Assembly: GCA_028455995.1 (NCBI GenBank)
Contig: JABELC010000014.1
Coordinates: 434,001-498,000 of the forward strand
DNA from: Scleromitrula shiraiana
Lineage: Eukaryota > Ascomycota > Leotiomycetes > Helotiales > Sclerotiniaceae
Length of the DNA: 64,000 bases
Reading direction: 5' to 3'
Shown here piece after piece: positions 33,889 through 45,590 of this stretch. The translations under genes were made by a program, and so were the position numbers. Every line of letters begins with the position of its first letter. The first letter of the stretch is position 1. A model generated the notes under the pieces. It saw only the letters and a list, made by a program, of their open reading frames with translations, did no database searches and had not been told where the DNA came from.

Positions 33889-35322
33889 AAATGTCATTTA
33901 TTTCTTTTGTTTATATTAGCTGAGTGCGTTGCTTTTCTTGTTCGTTGTGTTGAGGTTCATTCCCTCCCTTTTGAATTTGTTGACAATTGAAGCCTGAAAT
34001 TCGACGTTATAGGCAGTAATAATACGGCCTCGAAATTTCGAAATTTCTCTGGCCGAATGGCAGAGTGGTCACTCCTCTGCTTTCTACATTTTTCTGAGAG
34101 ATTATTCGTTTTTTTTTTGAATTTGTTATCTTGGCAGTTGCTTGTAGCGCGTTCTAGTTGAGGTTAACGATGCCGTTGATTCATCTAGCTAGTCATTAGC
34201 GACGCGGGATTAATGAAGTATATGAAGCTAATGAGAGGGAATAATGATGAATGATTCTGAGTTACCCGGCAGGTGCATTGGCATAAAGTTGTTTTATTCT
34301 GCTTACACGCTATATCAATAATCTTCTAACCTTGACCTTGAGACTTATAGGTCATTCGACAACCATCACTTTGCATGAAAATTTCTTTAGTTACCTCCAT
34401 TCTATTCCAACTCAACTCATGGTACCCAACGTACTACAGACTTCTTGTACGTGTGAAGAATTAATAGCAACCTCGTAGCTAGACACAGCTCACAGAAATC
34501 GTATCATATTGAGACTCCTGCACAAACTATCTATCCGTTTTCTGACGTCCGAATGATATGTGTACATGCAGTATTGACACCCGAGACCTCGAAAACCTCA
34601 GTCTTAACTAACAAGACTTGGTTACTGGAAGAATATTTTATCAGATGAGCGAGTGAGCGATAGTGATATTTTAATGGTATTGAAAGCTGAGAAGTGAAGC
34701 ATAGCAATTTTCTTTTTCAACGTACTATACCAAATTAACAAATTACATCAGTATTTAAATGCACATGCGAGCTCTTCATACTGGTGAGTGGTGAAGTTTG
34801 CATTTCTATTTTCAATGGTAGCACCTACCACCATTCTCTTAAGCGGTTTAGGGAAGGTTTGTATAGCTGGATCTTGAGGGCTAGAATGCTAACGGTGCTG
34901 GAAAAAGGAAGGAAATCCTTCGATGAACTTGTTCTTTCCGAAAATATTCATTGGATCGTGAAAAACAGTAATTTTTGTAGATGATGTCTATGCAATAAAT
35001 TTATGAAACCTAATGGATACGTTACATACTGAGCAAACGCCGTTTGAAATACATATAGGAACACTTTAAATCCAAAAATAACGGACAATTTCTTGTATTC
35101 GTACAAGATATTGAACCTGAGTCTTAGCTATGCCTAGTCGAGGTTATTTTGCATTATAACTGAAGAGATTGTCATCGATAGCTACTGCTGTTGATGCTGA
35201 TTGAAGCCGGTCTCGGAATTGCTTACAAAATTCGGAGGTGCTGGCTCTGTGTCGTTCGCCACAATCGACTGAGATGATCAAACATATAACTATACAGTTA
35301 TATTATAACATTTCAAGATACA

Positions 35323-36440
35323 ATGACCATTAACTCCATAATGAAACTTACTAATATCGTTGCGAGAGTATTGTCGATACTCTGGGTAGCTGTGGTATTT
35401 TCAACTCCCAAAAGTCATACTACAACTAATGCTACCCCTCTACCATACCCAGTTGCATATAATTCAACTATATGCACCAATCTTATCATTCAGAAAGAAT
35501 GGTAAATCCTATTCTCCACTCAATTACTTGCTGAGTTGTATGGTATTTTGTTGGTATTGAAGATGCACAAAAGTTATAATAATAACTCCTTATACCAGGC
35601 GTGAGCTCTCGCGACCCAACAAGAAATCCTACATTGCTGCAGTACAATGTATGTTTGCTCTGCCTCCGAAGACCTCAAAATCGGTGGCACCTGGTGTGAG
35701 ATGTAGATATGATGATTTTATCGCGGCTAATTCAATGCACGCGATGTCGATCCACTTTGTGGTATGCACTTATGCTTACAACTTTGCCTTGCACTGCATA
35801 GCCACCACTGGCGCTGACGAGTGATTGCATAGGGACAATTCCTTCCATATCATCGATACTTCACTGCCTCGTATGAGAAAGCTTTAAGGGAGGAATGTGG
35901 TTACACCGGAGCACAGCCCTACTGGGACTGGGCATTGGATTTTAAGACAGTAGCAGACTTTACCAAATCAACAATCTTTGATATAACTCTCGGCTTTGGC
36001 AGTAATGGTCCTTGGATTCCTTACAATGCTTCCGATCCTGACCAACCCTCAACTCTATTGAGCGATGTACCTGCGTGCACGATGGTCCATTCAGGAATAT
36101 AACCCTGCATCTTGGACCCGGACCCGACATAAGTGGCTCTTCCGGTCTATTTTGCCTCCGCCATGATTTTAGCCCACTCATTGCTACCAAATTCCTTAAC
36201 AGAACTGACATTGAGTATACCTTATATCAAGCTGATTTTGGGTCATTCAATATTGCTATTGACGGAGATCATAGAACTATCTCACCTCCAAACTTCAAAT
36301 CAAGAATCATTCAAGCTGGTGGTCATTTGAGTGTAGGTGGTTCATTCGGTCAGCTAACTGATCCATATATCAATCAGCCCTTCTGATCCGTTATTTTTTC
36401 TGCACCACACAAACATCGATCGAGTTTTCTGATGGGAGCG
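35323..36440 (+). pseudogene. Decayed tyrosinase (dicopper oxidase)
   Basis: Remains of a secreted fungal tyrosinase. The N-terminus has a signal-like hydrophobic stretch (SILWVAVVFSTP after MKLTNIVARV). Two introns still look functional (donors GTAAAT at ~35504 and GTATGC at ~35761). Family wording: LSRPNKKSYIAAVQCMFALP, then IHFVGQFLPYHRYFTASYEK (copper-A histidines), then ALREECGYTGAQPYWDW. After VPAC the frame shifts: the same protein continues in another frame as HDGPFRNITLHLGPGPDISG and onward to AGGHLSVGG. A second shift near 36384 moves the copper-B motif DPLFFLHHTNIDRVF into a third frame, which ends in TGA. It cannot encode an intact enzyme as read. Confidence 0.85.
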
Positions 36441-36716
36441 GTGATGAATATCCAAGGGGGTGATCTGTGTTATGGTTACAACACTCTATTGTAGTGGACT
36501 GCGAAAAAGTGAATTTATCATATAACTTGTGGCATGGATCGAGTTAAAGCAAGTTGTAATATTTCCTATGTGTCTGGATAGGCTATCAGAGAATGCTTTG
36601 TCTTGGGATCTCTGTTATCATGCTGCTATGTTTGAGGTTCATTGTAAAATCCTAGTAACTTTGCTTCAATACCAATACGATTATATGTGTTTATCCAAGA
36701 ATTACACATTCAGCTT

Positions 36717-38475
36717 TCAGAACTGGGGTGCGTTCAAGGACATCACCATGAAAATCCCCGAGATCAACCCCGCAATTGGCAGGGTTAAAACCCACCCACT
36801 GAAGATGAAAAATACCTGTCTCCAGTTGAAAGCACCCATGGAGTAATTCATCAAAGCAACACCAATCGTTGAACCCGTAAAACACTGTGTTGTACTGACT
36901 GGTAATCCCAGCCTAGATGCCAACAAAATGGTGATCGCCGCTCCGAGTTCCATACTAAAGCCACGGGTGGGTGATAATTGGGTGATCTCATTTTCGAGGG
37001 ATCGAATAATGTGGTAACCAAAAACCCAGAATCCTAACCCCAACAAAAGACCAGCTATAACAAGCATACAGACAGGAGTTTCTGATGTAGTATTGACGAT
37101 CCCAGATTGATAGGTGTCATAAGCCTCAGACCATGGACCTACTGCATTTGCAAAATCATTGGATCCGTGAGCAATATACATTAGCATGGCGGAGGCAACT
37201 TGAGGATAAGTCCACAAATGCTCAACCCTGTTGTCGTAATGGACAGCTAGCTTGTGGTCTTGGCGAGTCTGTCGGAGTCATGAGAGACACAGTCACGACA
37301 TACGCCTTGCAAGGTTATGAACTTAATCCAGGACCATACTCGTTATGGATATGGGGGCGAAAGATGAGCTGTTGGTGCAAGAAAGCGTTCCTGCGGTGTC
37401 ATGAGACTTTATTTCTTTGCAATAGGAGGTAATATTCTTTGCTCAAGATCCACGGGCGACTCTTTGCCACTATCAGAAGCTTTTTCTCAAGAACTTGTTC
37501 GGGATTAGGACGAATAGTTGGAGAGTCTGGATTTTCTTGTCGATGCGCACTCTCATAATAATCAATGATAACATCGCCTTCGGCATCACCCGGAAAGTAG
37601 AGCCAAGGATCCTTTCTGCGAAGCATAGGTCCGAGTGGAATGTGCCAAACTCTCAATCTTGCGTCACTCAGAATTAATCTTCGGTGGAAATAAGGCATGA
37701 GGAATACATATGAGATGAGCAACATTCCGAAGAAAACGCCCAGAATAATACCTGATGCCTTCCCAGCTCCGAATTCTTCAAGTGAAGATGCTGTTGGTGT
37801 TTCTACTACGATAAAGAGTGCGAGCATTGCAGCAGTGAATGCCGAAATATAAAGGAATGAATTTCATGGCCCACTTCAATGGGTCTTTCCGCTCCAGAAC
37901 GGCGTACTTGATAGTTCTGAATATGATAGCAGACATAGCTGCAGCAATAAAAGAGCAATATCCCAAGATGCTGCAACTTGTGATACACTCCCATCTGTCC
38001 ATTCCCACTTTATGGGTGACTGGGCGGCAAAACCAACGCCAATCAACGCACCAACAACAGTCTGCGTCGTAGATACGGGAAGTCCTAGTCTGGTAGCCAC
38101 CATCAGCCAGACGGAACTTCCCACTTCAGCGCAGGTCATAGCCACTATCAGAACCCCAGGGCGTCCCTCAAATCGATCAATTGAAATGATTCCATTCTTG
38201 ATTGTTGAGGTAACACGAGCACCGAGAGCCACAGCGCCAACAAATTCCGTAATGATGGATAGGAATCCGACCTGCAGCATGGTCAAAGTTCGCGCTGCCA
38301 CGGAGGTGGCATAAGAATTGGCTACATCGTTGGCACCATTACCGAAAGCACTGAAGCAAAATGCAATGGTGATGATAGCAAGGAGCCACTAAATCCAACA
38401 GGCCAATCTCTTATTCACTTACAGCTATAGCGTAGTACTTACATCGTGTTGAGCAAGTACTGCTATTTAATGTAG
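36717..38475 (-). pseudogene. Decayed PHO89/PHO-4-type phosphate permease
   Basis: Remains of a Na+/phosphate symporter of the PiT family. The signature GNGANDVANSYATSV lies near 38330, and a second GSNDFANAVGPWSEAY near 37140, the two inverted family repeats. LGLPVSTTQTVVG and LGLPVSTTQCFTG repeat likewise. Between these the frame breaks at least twice: near 37961 (after SVSQVAASW, apparently one G missing) and near 37840. The loop region (about 37390-37220) holds several stops. At the 5' end, where AVLAQHD should be preceded by ATG, the sequence reads ATA (near 38466). One intron (GTAAGT near 38444 to TTTAG near 38389) is still recognisable. No intact protein can be made. Confidence 0.88.
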
Positions 38476-38489
38476 AATGGAAGTTTTTT

Positions 38490-39429
38490 TTGCTAGGTGT
38501 TGTTGGCTGAATAGGGGTTACCGAATGCTACAACAAATCTGAGTATTCTTCACGACTTCTTATGCTCTTCTTAGATCAGCTGATACCAAGTTTCTTTAAC
38601 ACGCTTGAAGGATACCTCCGACTCGGAACCCAATGGGATACCTTAAATAAAATCCCAAGTAGTAACTATTGCGCTTAACGCCAAGCGCCAAGCGCCTAGA
38701 AATTCGAGGTAGTCTTGGGACTCTTAAATCTGGAAATCAACGCCAAGTTGAAGATCAGTTTGATTGACTCAATCAACCACGTTTTTGTTCGTCCAAACAT
38801 AATAGGATAGGAAAAATGATTCTTGTATTGATGTTGATAAGAACAACCGCTGTACGAGAGCGGTATTTTTTGCGGCACCCGCATATCGAGACGCAGTAAA
38901 CACTATCTGATCTTTGCTCGTGGCAATGACTTGGAAAGTAATTGAGTATCCTTGGAAAACCTTGAGTCTCTTACACGTGGGGATTCTCCTCATTTAGTTC
39001 AATCTTGTTGACTCCTAATGATCGATTACGAGTGAGTTTTCCATGCCCTTGTTTTCTTTAGAAGTGGATTCCAATAGGCCCGACTTATGTGCTGCTACAC
39101 CTCATCCAAGTGTACCAAATCGGATGGTAACGTAGTAATGAGCTGGGTCTGGGAAGGAGTCCTTGGAGTGAGGTAGATAGTGTGGTACATCTCAAGCATA
39201 CAAACTTCAAGATTCTTTCCTAATTCCTTGATTTTCTGTTTTCCGTCCGATTATATCAAATTTATCTATCGAATATTGAATAGCCTTCCAAGATCTCGGG
39301 GATAAAAAAGCACCTTTTCTAACAACCTTACACTCTAGCATGTAGAGTGTAGTTTGGTATAGAGTCTTGTAAACAACATTACGTAAAACCGAATCTTGAT
39401 GTCTTCTCACTGACAAATAGATAAGCTCT
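38490..39429. other. Intergenic region between pseudogenes
   Basis: No gene is seen. A short CGCCAAG direct repeat lies near 38678-38695. The flanking units are both pseudogenes. Confidence 0.5.
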
Positions 39430-40891
39430 TCATTGTTGATGGTTTAGAGTCACTTCTGGGGTAACAGTCCAGTCTGTGTTCTCATTCTCCTCGTTTCCGG
39501 CAGTGCCTCCTATCAAGCTCTCAAATGCCAAATCAACGACCTGAAATGCCCAGTCTTCTGTTCCAGCAGCCAATGCTGGGTACTCTGATTCGTATAAGCC
39601 GGCCTGGAATTGCGCGTCAGATTGTGTGGTATGAGTGGCCGAAGAAGCCTCGATGTCATTATAGCCTACGTCAAGATCTGGCGTGGACTTCACGTTTGGG
39701 ATTGTATATGAGCTAGAGAAAATAGAGGGACAACTTCGTGGCTCTGCATTTGGTGGTCCTGTATCTTTTGCAGAAGTTCTATCCCTCAAGTGTGCTTGGT
39801 GAATTGTCGACGGAATAGTACCTCGAGGTATAAAGGCTTCCTTTCACACGCCCTCGCGAGAAATCCTGATAATGCCAAAGTACGTAATATGTACGCTCAT
39901 GGCAGAATTCTCCTCCTGACCTGACGGCCTACTCTGGGTTCCTACTTCATGTACAATTACCCTGCTGGCATCGATTATCGTGCCAACCTCAATAGCTAAC
40001 AACCTACCTAATAAGTCTGAACTTTGCGCACTACCAAGCAGTTCGTCATTTGTCGTTACAAGGTTAACAGCAACATCTGCTAACCTTTTCATTAAGGCTC
40101 GTGGAGATTCCGACAAACCTCTGATCTCCACATGAATATTATGATGAATATGTTATAAGAAGCTGACGAGCAGAAGTATATACCTCGCTATCAAAACAGG
40201 ATTAGCATCTGATTTAGGAACGTCTAGTAAGCTTCCGGGGCGCTCACAACCTCTCTCCTCGAGCGTGATGTATGGCATGATTATGATTTCAAGCGTGAGA
40301 ACAGAAGAGTGGGGGTTAGCATCACATAGTGCCTCTATGTTTTCTCGGGAAGGCAACGATGTATGTAACAGCCGAGACAGCTTCTCATACTTGTTTCGCG
40401 ATGTAAGCGTATGTAAATTAGACTCGAGAATGCCATTCTCGATAATTTCATGCTACAAAAGCACTCAGTAACGATCATTATATTAGAGTCCATGGTACAA
40501 ACCTCAACGGATCTAGATATTGAAGATACGCACTGTGAAGGTTTTGCGATTATTGATATGGGAGTGGGAACATCATCCCTTCTGCTATCCTCGACACAGT
40601 GCGCCGAGGAGATTCTGTCATGAGTGGTGGCATCAGTGGCAGAATGCAGAACTTCGCTTTCCATAACGTGACTGTTATCATTTCTGTGAATTGTTTCATT
40701 AGAAAACGAGAGTTCCTCTGGGATTTCTTGACCAATACATTGAGAGCCTCTTCGTCGACAACCTCTGCAATAATTGGCATCGACAAGTGAGTCGAATACG
40801 CATTTCATTTTCCGCCTTTTGCATTCCCAGCAGCCGTGCGACCCTTTCCAAATTTTCTCCGTTTTGCCACGGATTCTTTCCTAGAAGACAT
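39430..40891 (-). pseudogene. Decayed Zn(II)2Cys6 transcription factor
   Basis: The DNA-binding cluster reads CWECKRRKMKC...CRGCRRRGSQC (about 40820-40720). The only upstream ATG (40891; MSSRKESVAKRRKFGKGRT) is in a different frame, so one base appears lost just before CWEC. A credible intron follows (GTTTGT to TGTAG, ~40502-40454). Then comes a fungal TF-like region (SLPSRENIEALCDANPHSSV, MPYITLEERG, ANPVLIARYILLLVSFL). Here a TAA (40155-40153) stands where related proteins have glutamine, and the frame runs on as HIHHNIHVEIRGLSESPRAL...TTNDELLGS. The middle homology region beyond this is missing. The last ~120 codons end near 39430. Confidence 0.8.
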
Positions 40892-41799
40892 TTTATTGGG
40901 TACCTCGTTCGCTCCCAGTGAAATTGAATAGAATAAATCAAGATGCCGGCGGAGAAAAACTGTCGAGGCTGTAAAGCCAATTCAGTATAGCACGATGCCC
41001 CTGTTTCTGGAACTTTGACACTTCACGGCGGTCGAATTTCCTTCGAGTATATTTTGGATACCCAGATAGCTGTTGAATTCTGAGGTGCTGCAGCCAGATT
41101 TGGGGTGATTTGGTCTTACGGTTATTGCCGAGAACTTTTCAACACAGTGCCAACATATCTTTCTAAGTACAAGTGTCTGATACTATAGACGTTTGTCTTT
41201 GGTTTTGATGGTTCACCAGTTCACCAATTCCTCCGCCGTGATTTTATCATCATTTGCCCACCATCTATCTTCCACATCATTCCATCCCTCATGTCTTGCC
41301 CTATCGCACCACCACCCAACACCTCACATTTCAACTATTCTCAAATACATATCTTTGATTTAAATTCATATTAAAATAGCTATCTACTAATTTTTTTCTA
41401 AAAAAAATTGAATATATCAAAATTGTATGTTTTTTTCTATAAATATAACATTTGAAATTGTTTAAGTTATATTTGAAAATATATTTATTTTATTAAAAGA
41501 GACGCATTTTTGAGTGTGCATGTGTCAACCACGTGCCAATCAACCCTAGTAGAGTTACGGCGGAGGAAAACGTCTAATTAACATTTGACGTTCAAGTGAA
41601 TCAATAGATAAATACGGACGAAGTAATCTAATAAAGACCTCAATATGGGGCGAACGAAACTGCGGAGGTTGAAATCCTCGTTGGTTTCTGCCGCCGTGGT
41701 TATTTTACCAAGTCAGTAGAATCATAAGTTTCTTCTTAGATAAATACATGGGCATCGCCCAACAAATCTGCAGAGTTTAGAATAAGTATTCATGGCAAT
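40892..41799. other. Intergenic region with AT-rich block
   Basis: Positions ~41340-41510 are extremely AT-rich (poly-A/T and ATTTTATT tracts) between otherwise mixed sequence. No gene is seen. It serves as upstream region of the MFS gene and of the decayed transcription factor. Confidence 0.55.
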
Positions 41800-43476
41800 A
41801 TGACTTCAAACTCCGGTGCTGATGGTGGCAAATCGCTCAATAGCAAGCAGGAACGAGATATTGAACTAGGTTCAAATGGAGATGAGGTAAACATCAATCA
41901 AGACTCGCCTAACAAAGAGGTCAAGGCTACAGAAGACTCAAAAGAATCAGGCCCAGATGTTGTCGATTGGGATGGTCCTGAAGATCCAGCTAATCCTAAG
42001 AACTGGTATGAAAGGAAGACTGCCATGAAATTAGGAGGGAGCTAACATCACTGTGAACAGGCCATCATCAAAGAAATGGAGAAACATTGTGATTCTAGCT
42101 GTAATTACTGTCGTGAGCCCACTCTCATCAACAATATTTACTCCCAGTGTAAATCAAGTTCAAGCTGAGTTTCACAATTATAATCAAACATTGGCAACGT
42201 TCGTTGTATCTGTTTTTCTTCTGGGTTATGTAGCGTAGGTTAATCGATCTATTCATTCAGGCTTGGGTAATAGATTGTGCTAACCAACATTCCGAATAAC
42301 AGTGGTCCCCTTGTTTTGGTACCACTTGCCGATATCTACGGAAGAGTCACGATATACCACATAGGCAACATCGGATTCCTCGTTCTTAACGTCGCTTGTG
42401 CCGTCTCCACCAACTTCAATATGCTTATTGCCTTTCGGTTCTTAGCCGGTATGGTTGGCGCAGCTCCGATGACTGTCGGCGGTGGCACAATCGGGGATAT
42501 CATACCACCACAAGAACGTGGTCTTGCGATAATGGTATGGAATATGGGTATTGTTATTGGGCCTGTGACTAGTCCTATCATTGGCGGGTATCTCTCGGCA
42601 GCCGAAGGTTGGCGTTGGCTCTTCTGGCTCGTTGTCATCTTAACGGGTTTTGTAACGATCCTGGGTATCGTCTTTCTGCGCGAGACCAACCCATCAGTAC
42701 TTCTGAAGAGAAAGACGATGCGATTGCGAAAAGAAACAGGCAATATGAATCTACGCTCCAAGCTCGATCTAGGACTCACGTCGAAAGATCTCTTTGTTCG
42801 GGCAATTGTGCGTCCGAGTAAATTATTGCTCTTCTCCCCTATCTGCGGTTTGATATGCTTATACAACTCCTTCATGTACTCTCTTTTCTACATCTTCCTC
42901 ACTACATTTACCTTCGTAATGGAGGACAGGTATCATTTCAGTCAGGGCTCTCTTGGGCTTATCTATCTTGCAGCTGGAATTGGTATGGTAGGAGGCATGG
43001 TTTCGTATGGAATAACTTCAGATCGAATCATAAGGTACCTCTCCCAAAAGAATGGTGACGAGCGACCAAAACCAGAATATCGCCTTATAGGTACCCTCTT
43101 CGGAGCCCCATTCATTCCTGTTGGATTTTTCATCTACGGTTGGACAGCGCAATACGCAGTCCAATGGGCCGTACCTCTACTTGGGACTCTCCTGGTAGAT
43201 TTCGGATTTACAACAGTCATGTCATCTATTGCCAACTACCTGATAGACGCATTCACTATCCACGCTGCGGCTGCCATGGCCGCTCTCGCCATCTCGCGTT
43301 CTATCTCTGGTGCAACCTTCCCACTTTTCGCATTGCATTTGTATGACACGTTGAACTATGGTTGGGGCAATAGTTTGTTGGCATTCCTTGCGTTGGGCAT
43401 GCTTCCAATCCCAGCGTTATTCTACGTTTACGGCGAGCGATTGCGCACAAACTCTAGGTTTCAAGTCAAGCTTTGA
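41800..43476 (+). CDS. MFS drug:H+ antiporter (DHA1-like), 517 aa
   Basis: A plasma-membrane exporter of the major facilitator family, 12-helix DHA1 type (polyamine or multidrug group). Exons 41800-42005, 42061-42234 and 42303-43476 are in phase. A ~75-residue acidic hydrophilic N-terminus precedes WDGPEDPANPKNWPSSKKW, a phrase typical of this group. First helix: IVILAVITVVSPLSSTIFTP. Helix 2-3 loop: PLADIYGRVTIYHIGN (motif A). Helix 5 carries NMGIVIGPVTSPIIGGYLSA (antiporter motif C). The second half has six more hydrophobic segments. It is intact, unlike the decayed genes upstream. Substrate is not predictable. Confidence 0.92.
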
Positions 43477-44321
43477 TTTGGCTTTTAATCTTAGTTGAAC
43501 TGTTACTAGATTTGTTCTTTTAGGGGAGGATATATCTTGGATGTTTTGAGAAGTCTGAACAAGAATAAAGAAAAGGGCTTCACTATAGGGAGAGATATTG
43601 AATATGATTTACTTTTGTATTCGATACCCATCCATTGCCGCAAAAAAAGTTTGGCCCAATTCAAGTGTCAGCGATACATTCCAAGCAGACAAAGTGATGT
43701 GTCCTAAAGTTGTATTTCACATATACATATAGACAGCTTAACGGCAACTTGAAGTAACAAAAGAGTAATTATGACAAAACAAACCACAACGAATTGAGAA
43801 CTGGAGCTTTCCCTAAGAAGTGTTTGATGCGCAATAAATGAGATGTAAATCCTTGCAAGAAAGGGTGTCATACATATGACAACCTATGTCTAGTAACCCC
43901 GCTCCCCACCTACCGGCACACCAACAATGCACAGATGGGTGAAGAATATTCCAAGGTTGTTTGACCAAGAGAGTAGGTATGCTGCTCCCTTTCAGACCTG
44001 CCGTACGTAAAGACCAATCTACTTTGAGAACCTTGTTTATAGAACTAAATTTATTCAACGGACCCATATTTCTGACCGTCAGAAAAGTTCACCGTGCACT
44101 TGCCATAGGTCAGAAGTGTCAGAATTTGTAATCAGGTATTAGAAAGCAACATCAATAGCAATGATAAGGTAGTAGTCATGTGAGTCTGTTCATTTAGGAG
44201 AATGAAGTATAAATACACGAGGATGGTAGTATATCAAAACGACATTCAAATTCCACATCTCTATCACATACATACTTGCAAATATCCAATTCCAAAGTAA
44301 TCATCAACCTCACCATTCAAA
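43477..44321. other. Intergenic region
   Basis: No gene is seen. TATAAATA at 44209-44216 lies about 105 bp before the hydrolase start and is a plausible TATA element. A CT/CA-rich leader follows. Confidence 0.5.
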
Positions 44322-45167
44322 ATGTCCAAACCATCAATCCTAATTGCCACTGGCTCATTCGCTATAGCCAGTTTCTATGACAATATTACCGAAGCAGTTG
44401 CTGCAAAAGGCTACGAGATCCGAACTTTGCAACTTCGAACTTCTGGTCTCAAGGCTGGGGAGGGCAGAGAAGGAGTACCGCCCACCATGTACGATGACGC
44501 CGCATACATCTCCAAAGAAGTCGAAAAACTTGCAGACGAGGGAAAAGATGTGGTTCTCGTGGCACATTCTTATGGGGGTATCCCGGCTACCGAGAGTACT
44601 AAGGGACTCTCGAAGGAAGAGAGAGAGAAAGAAGGCAAGAAGGGGGGTGTTGTGCGACTTGCATATTTGACCTGCTTGGTACCACCTGTTGGACTGGGAG
44701 CCATGGAGCTCATGTCGGATCTCTCGGAGGAATTCAAGATATCTATGGGCGTTGACGTTAGTTTGAACATTCTTTCACCATTTGTTGCATTTTGACTAAC
44801 AATTAATCAGGAAAAGGGCTGGATGTACCACGAGGACGTCCCCAATTCGGCTCGGATTTGTTTTTCGGATATTCCCAAGGAGGATGGGGAGGAATTCATA
44901 AGAAAGTACCCTCGTCACTCATCAGTTTCTTTTACGAATAGATTGACATATGCGGGATACAAGCACATCCCAGTCTCGTATTTGGTGTGTGAAGAGGACT
45001 TGTGCCTTCCACTAAAACTTCAGAGGGATGGAATTGAAATGATGGAGAAGGAGAGTGGAAAGAAGGTAGATGTTACCAGCATCAAGACTGGCCATATTCC
45101 AGTTCACCCAAAAAGCGCACCACAGAAAGTGATCGACTGGATTGTGAAGGTGGCAGAGAATGCATAG
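44322..45167 (+). CDS. Alpha/beta hydrolase, 263 aa
   Basis: A small cytosolic-looking alpha/beta hydrolase of the AB_hydrolase_6/EstA type. Exons 44322-44756 and 44811-45167 join in phase. Support: N-terminal SILIATGSFAIASFYDN, the nucleophile elbow VLVAHSYGGIP (Ser ~83), then YLVCEEDLCLPLKLQRDG with the probable acid Asp, and TGHIPVHPKSAPQKVIDW with the catalytic His. No signal peptide is seen. Substrate is unknown; relatives act on small esters or amides. The intron has an unusual GTTAGT donor and a clear CTAAC branch site. Confidence 0.88.
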
Positions 45168-45590
45168 TGTGATCGCGCGTATGGAGCAGCATATAGTGAT
45201 GTAGGAAGGCGTTGCAGATCTGGTAGAGCTTTGATTTCATGCATTAAGCATCTCTCGGCTTCAATGAGATGTCGGATAGTATCTTTCCCAATAGAAAGCC
45301 ACTTGAAAATGCCCATGGAGTAACTTCACGGCGTGAGATCAAAGATTGATTAGGCTATGTGCCACCGTTTGTCGAGAAGTGTAAGAACATATGAGAGTGA
45401 GATGTAATTCCATATAGTATCTTGTATGGTGCGGGAGTCCATTTAGGAGAACACTGCTGTCATTAAAGTTTTGTGGCCAATTCTTGATGTTCTTGATGCC
45501 AATAACAGGAGGAAGGAGTGCAATAAGATAAGCGTAGGATAGAAAATGATTAACATCGGGGTTTTCACCAGGTGTCCACTACAAAATCCA
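45168..45590. other. Intergenic region between convergent genes
   Basis: I see no gene or repeat here. It contains the 3' regions of the hydrolase (+) and of the bZIP gene (-). Confidence 0.5.

Larger units (their letters stand above)
29642..35322. other. Gene-poor region with tRNA-like cluster
   Basis: No supportable protein gene is found in these 5.7 kb. The features described separately are five tRNA-like genes (30084-33132) and a hairpin-rich RNA candidate (33700-33888). Short frames such as 31594-31812 and 34784-34984 have no recognisable content. The remainder (29642-30083, 30227-30718, 30859-31292, 31432-32495, 33133-33699, 33889-35322) shows no clear element beyond AT-rich tracts and the isolated A-box sequences near 34050-34068. 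Confidence 0.5.

Noticed and set aside
34784..34984. 66-codon frame starting near TGGTGAGTGGTG
   Set aside because: No ATG-supported context and no recognisable domain.
40942..40986. Short + strand frame MPAEKNCRGCKANSV as a second Zn-cluster start
   Set aside because: It ends after 15 codons, and the real Zn2Cys6 cluster is on the - strand.
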